From contig DLGO01000009.1 in the NCBI GenBank assembly GCA_002482725.1, positions 16,363 to 29,333 on the forward strand: DNA of 12,971 nt. Direction: 5' to 3'. The notes beneath the pieces were generated by a model, which saw only the letters and a program-made list of their open reading frames with translations, was not told the origin of the DNA and ran no database searches. The translations under genes were made by a program, and so were the position numbers. This DNA comes from Bacteroidetes bacterium UBA7692. GTDB lineage: Bacteria > Bacteroidota > Bacteroidia > Chitinophagales > LD1. Of the stretch, positions 1 to 6,408 are shown piece by piece (positions within the stretch are counted from its first letter, which is position 1; each line of letters opens with the position of its first letter).

Positions 1-406
1 CTGTATAAAACTTTGTGGCAAACCCTCTGGGATCCCTTAGTGTTTCGGGAGAACCCGAACCGTGTATCACTGTTGAAAAGCGGACAGCTACAGGTGTATT
101 CTTTCCTTTTGCGGAAAATAGTTTAGCCCTGGTAAAAGCAGAAAAATCGCCTTCTGCCACAAACTCGCCAAATGCACCGGCTCCTCTTGCATGCACCACA
201 CGCTCCGGTATGCGCTCCCTGTCAAATGAAGCCAGCTTTTCTACCAGGTGAACATCCTGCAATAAAACAGGCCCGTTAACGCCTACAGTTTGGGAGTTTT
301 GATTGTCGCCAACCGGAGCACCTGTATTGGTGCGAAATTGTGTATCCTGTGCAATTCCTGCGACAGCTGCAGATGATATAATGATGGATAAAATTGTATG
401 TTTCAT
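1..406 (-). CDS. kat: Exported monofunctional haem catalase (N-terminal 135 residues, 3' end outside window)
   Basis: The encoded enzyme dismutates hydrogen peroxide to water and oxygen. Only the first 135 codons are present; the frame stays open to the left edge. Residues 1-20 look like a signal peptide (Lys3, hydrophobic core, small residues ending near AGIA-Q), so the enzyme is probably periplasmic. The mature start resembles KatA-type catalases (TNTGAPVGDNQNSQ). The catalase signature lies at residues 61-82, with the catalytic distal histidine in RVVHARG at His72. RFSTVIHGSGSPETLRDPRG follows at 109-128, the haem-pocket segment of small-subunit catalases. The ATG at 406-404 is chosen because it gives the signal peptide and the expected spacing to the domain. 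It is divergent from oxyR across 92 bp, the usual arrangement for an OxyR-controlled catalase. Family assignment is firm; export is inferred from the N-terminus, and the exact catalase clade cannot be set from this fragment. Confidence 0.93.
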   Translation of the reverse strand, partial: MKHTILSIIISSAAVAGIAQDTQFRTNTGAPVGDNQNSQTVGVNGPVLLQDVHLVEKLASFDRERIPERVVHARGAGAFGEFVAEGDFSAFTRAKLFSAKGKNTPVAVRFSTVIHGSGSPETLRDPRGFATKFYT

Positions 407-427
407 ATACGTATTGTTTAGATGGTG

Positions 428-458
428 CAAATCTTCACTAAATCACCTATTCAATCAA
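428..458 (-). promoter_or_regulatory. Candidate catalase promoter
   Basis: On the minus strand, AAGATTTG (435-428) differs by one base from the Bacteroidota -7 consensus TAnnTTTG. A TTG (458-456) lies 20 bases upstream, about the expected -33 spacing. A start point some 7 bases downstream would leave a short leader before the catalase ATG at 406. Inferred by pattern only. Confidence 0.35.
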
Positions 459-461
459 ACT

Positions 462-491
462 GATTATATCTATATTTACATAGACAAAATC
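462..491. promoter_or_regulatory. Candidate OxyR operator, 30-bp imperfect palindrome
   Basis: Arms GATTATATCTAT (462-473) and ATAGACAAAATC (480-491) are inverted repeats matching at 10 of 12 positions around a 6-base spacer. The inner CTAT-N6-ATAG resembles the centre of the LysR/OxyR recognition pattern (ATAG/CTAT elements about one helical turn apart; enterobacterial OxyR has CTAT-N7-ATAG). It ends 7 bases before the oxyR ATG and lies upstream of the catalase promoter candidate, so binding here could both repress oxyR and activate catalase. The palindrome is seen directly; OxyR binding is inferred. Confidence 0.5.
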
Positions 492-498
492 TAACACA

Positions 499-1434
499 AT
501 GAATTTACAGCAGCTGGAGTATATTATAGCAGTAGATACACACCGTCATTTTCTCAAGGCAGCGGACTCATGTTTCGTTACCCAGGCTACATTAAGCATG
601 ATGATAAAGAAGCTGGAGGAAGAATTGGATGTACTTATTTTCGACCGCAGCAAACAACCCGTGATACCAACAGAAGCGGGCTACAAGGTTATCACCCATG
701 CCCGCCGCATACTCAACGAGGCTTCATCGCTTAGAGATGCTGTACAAATTGAGAAAGGAGTAATTTCAGGGGATTTGCGGCTGGGCATTATCCCGACCAT
801 AGCTCCATACCTCATCCCTCTGTTCCTGAAGGATTATCGCGCGGCTTACCCAAAGGTAAACCTGCACATAACAGAGTATACCACGGAAACGATCATAGAA
901 AAACTCAAGTCCGGGCAAATAGATGCCGGTATCCTGGCCACGCCACTCAGGGAAAAAACAATAAAGGAAAAGCCACTTTATTATGAAAAGTATTTCCTCT
1001 ATGTCAATGAAAACGAAAAGGGTTTCGATAAAAAGTATGTACTGCCAAAGCATATTGATATTGAACGTCTTTGGCTGCTGGAAGAAGGCCACTGTATGCG
1101 GTCTCAGATACTCAATCTTTGCGAACTGAAACGAAAACAGAGTCACGACAATAATTTGCACTACGAAGCAGGCAGTATAGAAACCCTGGTAAACCTGGTA
1201 GATAACAACTACGGTGTTACTGTAGTTCCGGAGCTTGCCGCCAGCCGCCTTAGCGGCGAGCAAAAAGATCGGTTACGCTATTTCAAAGATCCTGAGCCGG
1301 TGCGTGAAATAAGTATTGTCACTCATTACGAATATGTAAAGGAGCGCCTGATAAGAACGCTAAAAGATTCCATATTGGAAATAATACCTAAAGACATGAA
1401 AAAACAAGGAAAGAAAAATGTGATAGACATTTAG
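499..1434 (+). CDS. oxyR: OxyR, LysR-type peroxide-sensing transcription regulator
   Basis: A LysR-type regulator of 311 residues that senses hydrogen peroxide by disulfide formation and activates defence genes such as catalase. Residues 1-60 form the winged helix-turn-helix (LKAADSCFVTQATLSMMIKK, 19-38), followed by a linker helix and a two-lobed sensing domain from about residue 90. The diagnostic segment EEGHCMRSQILNLC puts cysteines at 199 and 208, the same numbers and 9-residue spacing as the peroxidatic and resolving cysteines of Escherichia coli OxyR, including the HCxR context. Thr100 in GIIPTIAPYL lies in the conserved peroxide-pocket strand. The ATG at 499 starts exactly at the usual family N-terminus; no Shine-Dalgarno sequence is visible, as is normal in this phylum. 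It is divergent from the catalase gene, its likely target. A lysine-rich tail (300-311) is an unremarkable extension. Confidence 0.94.
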   Translation: MNLQQLEYIIAVDTHRHFLKAADSCFVTQATLSMMIKKLEEELDVLIFDRSKQPVIPTEAGYKVITHARRILNEASSLRDAVQIEKGVISGDLRLGIIPTIAPYLIPLFLKDYRAAYPKVNLHITEYTTETIIEKLKSGQIDAGILATPLREKTIKEKPLYYEKYFLYVNENEKGFDKKYVLPKHIDIERLWLLEEGHCMRSQILNLCELKRKQSHDNNLHYEAGSIETLVNLVDNNYGVTVVPELAASRLSGEQKDRLRYFKDPEPVREISIVTHYEYVKERLIRTLKDSILEIIPKDMKKQGKKNVIDI

Positions 1435-1441
1435 ACGGAAG

Positions 1442-1987
1442 CTACCTGATGAGCGAATACACTACAGAATCTACAAATATGCCACGGGTAAAAAGGTAGT
1501 CTTTAAAATATGCTTCCTGAACAAATCCATTGCGCTTAAGCAATGCAAGCGATGCCCGATTCTCAGGATGCACCACTGCTTCTATAGAGTGCAGCTTCAA
1601 TACATTAAAGCCAAAGTCAAGTACAGCCGAAAAACACTCTTGCATCAACCCCTTTCCTCCAAAATCCTTGTGCAACATATATCCGATTTCCGCGCGAAAA
1701 TCTTGTTTTTTGAACTGTACAAAGTTTATGGTTCCAATTAGCCGCTCCTGCCCTTTCATATAAATACCCCAGGAAATTCCTAATCCATTCTCTGCCAGAA
1801 TATTGATTCGCCCTATTACCTCTTTAGCACGCTGTACCGATTCCATCAATGGCAGTGGTACATAGCGCATCATCTCTTCATTAGTCCGCATGTCAAAAAA
1901 GTCATCCGCATCTATTTCAGTTATCTGCTTAAGTATCAGGTACTCGGTTTCTATTACAGGAAATGGCTGAAAATTATACTGCGTCAT
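1442..1987 (-). CDS. RimJ/RimL-type GNAT N-acetyltransferase
   Basis: A 181-residue GNAT-fold acetyltransferase of the Acetyltransf_3 group, which moves an acetyl group from acetyl-CoA to an amine. Related members act on ribosomal protein N-termini, polyamines or small metabolites; the substrate here cannot be told. Visible features are the N-terminal strand ETEYLILKQI (13-22), the strand RAEIGYMLHKDF (98-109), the acetyl-CoA pyrophosphate loop GGKGLMQE (110-117), and HPENRASLALLKRNGF (140-155), which carries the conserved N-x-x-S followed by the motif-B helix and GF turn. Length is normal for the family. Its ATG at 1987 lies inside the end of the VOC gene, overlapping it by 14 bases, so the two are probably cotranscribed and translationally coupled. 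It converges on oxyR with only 7 bases between stop codons. Confidence 0.88.
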   Translation of the reverse strand: MTQYNFQPFPVIETEYLILKQITEIDADDFFDMRTNEEMMRYVPLPLMESVQRAKEVIGRINILAENGLGISWGIYMKGQERLIGTINFVQFKKQDFRAEIGYMLHKDFGGKGLMQECFSAVLDFGFNVLKLHSIEAVVHPENRASLALLKRNGFVQEAYFKDYLFTRGIFVDSVVYSLIR

Positions 1988-2387
1988 TGGCTTTACTTTT
2001 ATTAGGTTCTATCATATCCCAAAGGTTTCCATACAGGTCTGCGAATACGCATACTTTGCCAAACACTTCTACCGAGGGAGTTCTTACAATTTTCACCTCG
2101 TTCCTCACCAGGTTATTATAATCCCTATCTAGGTTATCCGTATGCAGAAACAGGAATACCCTGCCACCGGTCTGGTTACCTACACGGCTCAGTTGCTCTT
2201 CTGTAGCTGCCTTTGCCAGCAATAGCTTACATGCTCCATTCCCTTGCGGAGTTATCACCACCCACCGTTTTGTTTCACTCATTACAATATCTTCTACTAA
2301 GCGAAATCCTAGTTTATCGATATAAAAGCTTAATGCTTCATCATAGTCCTTTACCACCAAAGCTATTTGTGCGATTGATTGTTCAAT
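1974..2387 (-). CDS. VOC-superfamily (glyoxalase/bleomycin-resistance-like) protein, start codon uncertain
   Basis: A small VOC-fold protein; relatives include glyoxalase I, dioxygenases and fosfomycin/bleomycin resistance proteins. Visible segments are VVKDYDEALSFYIDKLGF (first beta-alpha unit), SETKRWVVITPQGNGACKLLLAKA, GNQTGGRVFLFLHTDN and the end motif FADLYGNLWDMIEP, whose Glu is a common metal ligand. No precise substrate can be named. The first canonical start in frame is TTG at 2360, but this would cut off the first beta strand: the frame upstream reads EQSIAQIALVVKDYDEA, the usual family beginning. The upstream frame contains no ATG, GTG or TTG before its stop. The start given here is the ATT at 2387-2385, a rare initiation codon; a mutated start or a base error is equally possible. 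Gene content is certain; the 5' boundary is not. It is followed by the acetyltransferase with a 14-base overlap. Confidence 0.8.
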   Translation of the reverse strand: MEQSIAQIALVVKDYDEALSFYIDKLGFRLVEDIVMSETKRWVVITPQGNGACKLLLAKAATEEQLSRVGNQTGGRVFLFLHTDNLDRDYNNLVRNEVKIVRTPSVEVFGKVCVFADLYGNLWDMIEPNKSKANDAV

Positions 2388-2496
2388 GAGGTGAATATAA
2401 GAGCCGGTTTCGATTCTTCTTTGAACTGGGAAAGGATGAAAATTAAAAAATTAACACTTTTTCATTCATTAAAATTAGGAAAGACGCATTTTTAAG

Positions 2497-2523
2497 TATT
2501 TACTTTGCAATACAAAGCACTTT
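2497..2523. repeat. Twin operator copy 1 (CTTTG-N5-CAAAG palindrome)
   Basis: The 27-base element contains TACTTTGCAATACAAAGCA (2501-2519), in which CTTTG (2503-2507) and CAAAG (2513-2517) form an inverted repeat. A second, overlapping inverted repeat is GTATT (2496-2500) with AATAC (2509-2513). A copy with 26 of 27 identical bases lies at 3536-3562. TTACTTTG (2500-2507) is one base off the -7 consensus TAnnTTTG, so the palindrome probably overlaps the transcription start. It ends 3 bases before the ATG of the membrane gene at 2527, so the leader would be very short. The likely ligand is the winged-helix regulator encoded at 3225. Confidence 0.7.
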
Positions 2524-2526
2524 AAA

Positions 2527-3198
2527 ATGACCGAAAAGGAAGAGCAACTAAAACAGATTTCCGATATCAGGAATATGATGGAGCGATCATCACGCTTCAT
2601 TTCCCTCAGTGGTTTAGCAGGCGTTTTTGCTGGTTCATTTGCCCTTGCAGGGGCTGCGGCTTTTTACGCCTATGTCAATGGAAACATCCATTATGGCTTA
2701 GGTCGGGGTATCGCTTACTACACTCAATCCCTTCCCGTAGTTCTGGATGATTCATTTCTCATGTTCTGTATTGCTGATGCCTCTCTGGTTCTGTTCTTAT
2801 CATTGGCTGCAGGCATATTCTTTACCGTCCGTAATGCTAAGAGCAAGGGACAGACTATCTGGGATAAAACAGCACAGAAAATGCTGTTTCATCTGTCTAT
2901 TCCCCTTATCACAGGTGGCATCTTCTGCCTGCTGCTTATGCATTATGGGTTGTTTGGTTTGGTAGCTCCCGTTACCTTAATCTTCTTCGGCCTTTCATTA
3001 TTGAATGCATCTAAGTATACACTGGACGAAATACAATACCTAGGATATTCAGAGATTTTACTGGGTTTGGTTGGATGCAAATTTATAGGTTATGGCGTAA
3101 CGCTTTGGGCGCTGGGCTTTGGTGTACTACTGATTGTTTACGGGCTCATCATGTACATTCGTTATGAGGCACAACCAAAAGAAAAGAAATTCTGGTAA
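2527..3198 (+). CDS. Six-helix integral membrane protein cotranscribed with HTH_34 regulator
   Basis: I do not recognise a characterised function. The 223-residue protein has a charged cytoplasmic-looking N-terminus (1-23, MTEKEEQLKQISDIRNMMER) and about six hydrophobic segments, roughly at 24-50, 77-101, 119-139, 142-160, 170-188 and 190-211, then a lysine-rich tail. No catalytic motif is evident. The ATG at 2527 lies only 3 bases after the twin operator, so translation probably starts from an almost leaderless mRNA. The next gene, a small winged-helix regulator, follows after 26 bases. Pairing of a membrane protein with its own small regulator suggests either that the membrane protein modulates the regulator or that both belong to one envelope-response unit; this is inference. 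Confidence 0.85.
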   Translation: MTEKEEQLKQISDIRNMMERSSRFISLSGLAGVFAGSFALAGAAAFYAYVNGNIHYGLGRGIAYYTQSLPVVLDDSFLMFCIADASLVLFLSLAAGIFFTVRNAKSKGQTIWDKTAQKMLFHLSIPLITGGIFCLLLMHYGLFGLVAPVTLIFFGLSLLNASKYTLDEIQYLGYSEILLGLVGCKFIGYGVTLWALGFGVLLIVYGLIMYIRYEAQPKEKKFW

Positions 3199-3224
3199 GG
3201 CTACGGGAAAACAAAAAACTGAAA

Positions 3225-3524
3225 GTGAAAGATCTGATTGACAAATTAAATAAAGGGTTCGAAAACCGGGTGCGCTTAGGCATTATGAGCGCACTCATGG
3301 TAAATGATGTGATAGATTTCCTATCGCTCAAGGAACTGCTGAATGTCACAGATGGTAATCTTGCAAGCCACCTCAATGCTTTAGAGGGACTTGAGTATAT
3401 CGCAGTTAAAAAGGAATTTATAGGAAAGAAACCACGAACATCTTATGTAGCTACCAACCTTGGAAAGTTGGAATTTAACCACCACTTGAAAGCCCTTGAG
3501 GAGCTGGTAAAACGTAGCAGCTAA
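3225..3524 (+). CDS. Small winged-helix transcriptional regulator (HTH_34 type)
   Basis: A 99-residue DNA-binding protein that is essentially one winged helix, in the ArsR/MarR-like group matching the HTH_34 pattern. Features are NRVRLGIMSALMVNDVIDFL (14-33), the first helix and strand; LKELLNVTDGNLASHLNALE (35-54), the helix-turn-helix with recognition helix at about 44-57; and a wing at 58-76 (YIAVKKEFIGKKPRTSYVAT) ending in the family's GRKPRT-like motif. There are no cysteine or histidine clusters for metal sensing. A GTG start at 3225 is used; it sits at the usual family N-terminus. It is second in a two-gene unit and is followed 53 bases later by another operon carrying the same palindrome, so it probably represses both units. 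The effector is unknown. Confidence 0.88.
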   Translation: MKDLIDKLNKGFENRVRLGIMSALMVNDVIDFLSLKELLNVTDGNLASHLNALEGLEYIAVKKEFIGKKPRTSYVATNLGKLEFNHHLKALEELVKRSS

Positions 3525-3535
3525 ATTTTTTTACC

Positions 3536-3562
3536 TATTTACTTTGAAATACAAAGCACTTT
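3536..3562. repeat. Twin operator copy 2 (CTTTG-N5-CAAAG palindrome)
   Basis: It is identical to the copy at 2497-2523 except for A instead of C at 3547, giving CTTTG-AAATA-CAAAG (3542-3556). It begins 12 bases after the regulator's stop codon and ends 15 bases before the ATG at 3578. As at copy 1, TTACTTTG (3539-3546) can serve as a -7 element, so a protein bound here would cover the transcription start of the downstream membrane operon. Confidence 0.7.
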
Positions 3563-3577
3563 TAAAATATAAACACA

Positions 3578-4078
3578 ATGAACTCAAACATCATCAGGTT
3601 AAAATCACAGATACGATTATGGCTTACGTTTTTCATCGTGTCACTCATACTTAGCGGCCTTACTGCTATACCTGTTGTGCAGGAAATAGATTGGATACTA
3701 AGCCATAACATAATATCCTCTCCTGCCATCCTCAAATGGCTCTCTACTGTACAGGCAGACCTGCATCAAACTCCTGAGCACGTTTACTATGGCTTCGATT
3801 GGCTTGCCTTTGCCCACCTTGTAATTGCAGTAGCTTTTATAGGCCCTCTAAAAGACCCTGTAAGGAATATATGGGTAATAGAATTCGGCATGATAGCCTG
3901 CTTAATGATATTGCCTTTTGCCGCAATTATGGGCAGCATCAGGAGCATACCCTTCTGGTGGGTCGTTATTGACTGTTCGTTTGGGGTTATTGGCATTATA
4001 CCTCTCCTGGTAGTGCACCACAAGATTAAGACACTCGAAGGCCTCATTGATAAAGAAAGGCTTAACACTATTTTCTAA
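3578..4078 (+). CDS. Four-helix membrane protein of unknown function
   Basis: Not recognised as a characterised family. The 166 residues show four hydrophobic segments at roughly 13-34, 72-92, 97-119 and 126-147, with a probably extracytoplasmic loop of about 37 residues between the first two (35-71, including LHQTPEHVYYGFDW). Residues such as HVYYGFDWLAFAHLVIA and FIGPLKDPVRNIWVIEFG look like family-conserved loop and helix edges; PFWWVVIDCSFG precedes the last helix. The ATG at 3578 follows the second operator copy by 15 bases, so this is the first gene of the membrane operon that runs to 6872. A 78-base gap separates it from the next gene. The role is unknown; a redox or transport function has no support in the sequence. 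Confidence 0.84.
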   Translation: MNSNIIRLKSQIRLWLTFFIVSLILSGLTAIPVVQEIDWILSHNIISSPAILKWLSTVQADLHQTPEHVYYGFDWLAFAHLVIAVAFIGPLKDPVRNIWVIEFGMIACLMILPFAAIMGSIRSIPFWWVVIDCSFGVIGIIPLLVVHHKIKTLEGLIDKERLNTIF

Positions 4079-4156
4079 TGCATATCAAGGACTGCATTCT
4101 TTAACTCTAAATCTCAGGCATGTAACATTTCTACTTCACAAAACAAATACTTCAAA

Positions 4157-5716
4157 ATGAAGAAAAACGACTGGTTAATCCTATCAGGTGCACTCATCTA
4201 CAGTGGCCTCTTCTATCAGCAGCTGCCCGGAATAAATTTTCTACTTTTCACAATTCTGCTCAATGGCTTTGCACTCGCACAAGACCTCTCACTTCGCAAA
4301 AGTTTCTCTTGGCTGGCAGCGGCTATCGGTTCTCTTGTTTCAGCAGCAGCAGTTTTCTACTTTGGCACGGGCCTTCCTGTTTTTGCCAATATCGTATCGC
4401 TCGTGTTGTTGGCTGGCCTTACCTTTAAGCCTCAATCCTCATTGTTCATTGCCCTTATCCAATCCCTGTTCTCATTACTGTCATCATTACCTCTTCTTAT
4501 CTTCAGTATTTTCGAAGGCAACCCAAAGTCACTGGATGAGGCAGAAAAACCAAAGCAATCCATCAGTAAGATTCTGCTACTTATAACAGTTCCATTGCTT
4601 ATTGCATTTATTTTCCTTTCCATCTATCGTGCGGCTAACCCCTTATTCGACCAGTTTATTCAAAAAATCAATTTCAGTATATTCTCCCTTGGTTGGTTCT
4701 ATTTCCTTTTAACAGGCCTTGTTCTCATGTACGCATTCTTTAAGCAGCGCAGGGTAAATTCATTAGATGAAGCTGACCAATCCACAGATAATCTAAAAAC
4801 ACTAACACTCGAACAGCATCAGGACACAGAATGGGCCAGGATTCTAAACATCAAAAATGAAGTGCTCACAGGTGTCATACTCTTTACACTGCTTAACATT
4901 CTTCTTCTTTTTGTCAATGCCCTGGATGTATACTACCTGGGCATCTTGAAGGAATTGCCAAAAGGAATCACCCTATCGCAATACCTGCACAATGGTACCA
5001 ATGCGCTTATTATATCCCTTGTATTGGCAATCGGGATTATACTATTCTATTTCCGTGGATACCTCAATTTCTATGAAAAGAATGGATGGGTAAAAATGCT
5101 TAGCTATTTATGGATACTACAAAACCTCATTTTAGTCGGCTCTATTCTCTACCGCAATAGTCTGTATATCGGTGAGTACGGTCTTACACACAAAAGGATT
5201 GGTGTCTATCTCTATATAGCCATTTGCACAGCAGGTCTGGTAACTACCATCATTAAAATTGCAGCCACCAAAAGCAACTGGTTCCTGTTCCGCAAAAATA
5301 CCTGGGTGCTATACTCTACCATGATTATCTCCTGCATCATCGATTGGGATTACATTATCACCGACTTCAACATCCATAATTTCGAAAAAGACCATACTAT
5401 GGAAATTGATGAGCACTATCTCGCAGACCTAAGCCATACTAACCTTTCACTGTTGTACAGATATTATGTGGTTGAAAAGAAGATACTCAAATCACAGCAC
5501 TTACCTTACAATCAACGCGGCAACTTCGATTCTTCAAGCTCCGGATTTGAAACAGCACCATACGCCAACGAAAGCGAAATGAGTTTTGAAATTGAACAAA
5601 AGTATCAGGCAATTCTTTCAGAATCCAAAGAAGTGTCATGGCCTTCATGGTGCATCAGCAAGCAGCAAAACCTAAAGGCGGTTGAAGCTTTAATTGCGGC
5701 AGAACATAAACCATAA
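4157..5716 (+). CDS. Large polytopic membrane protein, DUF4153/DUF4173-like
   Basis: A 519-residue multi-pass inner-membrane protein whose central part resembles the DUF4153/DUF4173 group, families without an established activity. Hydrophobic segments occur around 7-40, 52-70, 75-88, 95-118, 138-155, 176-195, 236-256, 283-300, 313-331, 347-368 and 382-400. Recognisable family-like segments are LFTLLNILLLFVNALDVYYL (242-261), SQYLHNGTNALIIS (274-287) and YIGEYGLTHKRIGVYLYIA (337-355). After the last helix comes a soluble, acidic tail of over 100 residues (about 405-519) with no recognised domain; it contains DWDYIITDFNIHNFEKDH at its start. The gene lies between the 4-TM gene and the DUF1361 gene on the same strand, 78 and 23 bases away, consistent with one operon under the second operator. 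The exact DUF number is uncertain. Confidence 0.83.
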   Translation: MKKNDWLILSGALIYSGLFYQQLPGINFLLFTILLNGFALAQDLSLRKSFSWLAAAIGSLVSAAAVFYFGTGLPVFANIVSLVLLAGLTFKPQSSLFIALIQSLFSLLSSLPLLIFSIFEGNPKSLDEAEKPKQSISKILLLITVPLLIAFIFLSIYRAANPLFDQFIQKINFSIFSLGWFYFLLTGLVLMYAFFKQRRVNSLDEADQSTDNLKTLTLEQHQDTEWARILNIKNEVLTGVILFTLLNILLLFVNALDVYYLGILKELPKGITLSQYLHNGTNALIISLVLAIGIILFYFRGYLNFYEKNGWVKMLSYLWILQNLILVGSILYRNSLYIGEYGLTHKRIGVYLYIAICTAGLVTTIIKIAATKSNWFLFRKNTWVLYSTMIISCIIDWDYIITDFNIHNFEKDHTMEIDEHYLADLSHTNLSLLYRYYVVEKKILKSQHLPYNQRGNFDSSSSGFETAPYANESEMSFEIEQKYQAILSESKEVSWPSWCISKQQNLKAVEALIAAEHKP

Positions 5717-5739
5717 TTCCTCATCAAAATTCGCAATTA

Positions 5740-6408
5740 ATGTCATCAATAATAAAAGACCACCGATTCACCATTGTCATGCTTCTATCCAGCTTACTTT
5801 GTGTTGGGTTAATGGCTATACGAGTCATAAAATCAGATACTCTGGCGCTCATCTTTCTTATCTGGAATTTATTTCTGGCTTGGATTCCATACCTGATCAG
5901 TTTATGGATTAAAAACACAGAAAAAAAATCCACATTGCTCCTTCTGGGGGCAGTGTGGTTAATATTTCTTCCCAATGCCCCCTATCTGTTTACCGATCTC
6001 CTGCATTTGCGCCAGAGAATAAATATCCCCCTTTGGTACGATGTATTCCTGTGTAGTTTATTTGCATGGACTGGCATGCTCCTTGGCTTGGTATCATTGC
6101 AGCTTGTACACAAAAAAATAGCACAGTTTACAAGCAGCAATCTCAGCCATATAATCATTGCAGCAATTATCTTACTTAGTAGCTACGGTCTGTATCTTGG
6201 CCGCTTTCTTCGACGCAATTCTTGGGATGTAATCACAAGGCCTACGACACTCATTCACGATGTTCTTGAACTATTCATGCATCCGCTGCAGCATCGCGAG
6301 GTGTTTTATATCACCTTTATCGTGGCTGGATTCATGGGCATTTGCTACCTGGCCATTATGTCCCTTTCACCAAATCATGTCATCATAAAATTAAAAACTA
6401 AAAAATGA
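5740..6408 (+). CDS. DUF1361 integral membrane protein
   Basis: A 222-residue protein of the DUF1361 family, a membrane family without known function. The family's hallmark segments are present: WLIFLPNAPYLFTDLLHL (73-90), PLWYDVFLCSLFAWTGMLLG (97-116) and SSYGLYLGRFLRRNSWDVIT (147-166). About six hydrophobic helices lie near 10-29, 33-56, 64-80, 100-124, 135-155 and 188-209. The conserved polar residues in the loops (Asn79, Asp86, Arg155, Arg159, Asp163) would be the first candidates for a functional site. The ATG at 5740 is 23 bases after the previous stop. The TGA overlaps the next gene's ATG in an ATGA arrangement, which argues for translational coupling. Confidence 0.87.
   Translation: MSSIIKDHRFTIVMLLSSLLCVGLMAIRVIKSDTLALIFLIWNLFLAWIPYLISLWIKNTEKKSTLLLLGAVWLIFLPNAPYLFTDLLHLRQRINIPLWYDVFLCSLFAWTGMLLGLVSLQLVHKKIAQFTSSNLSHIIIAAIILLSSYGLYLGRFLRRNSWDVITRPTTLIHDVLELFMHPLQHREVFYITFIVAGFMGICYLAIMSLSPNHVIIKLKTKK

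Noticed and set aside
15..251. Plus-strand 78-codon open frame at the left edge
   Set aside because: It is antisense to the conserved catalase core including the catalytic histidine.
303..494. Plus-strand 63-codon open frame overlapping the catalase start and the divergent gap
   Set aside because: It is antisense to the catalase signal peptide region and its tail is low-complexity Tyr-Ile repeats from the AT-rich promoter region.
766..1263. Long minus-strand open frame inside oxyR
   Set aside because: It is antisense to an intact, well-recognised OxyR frame and shows no domain pattern.
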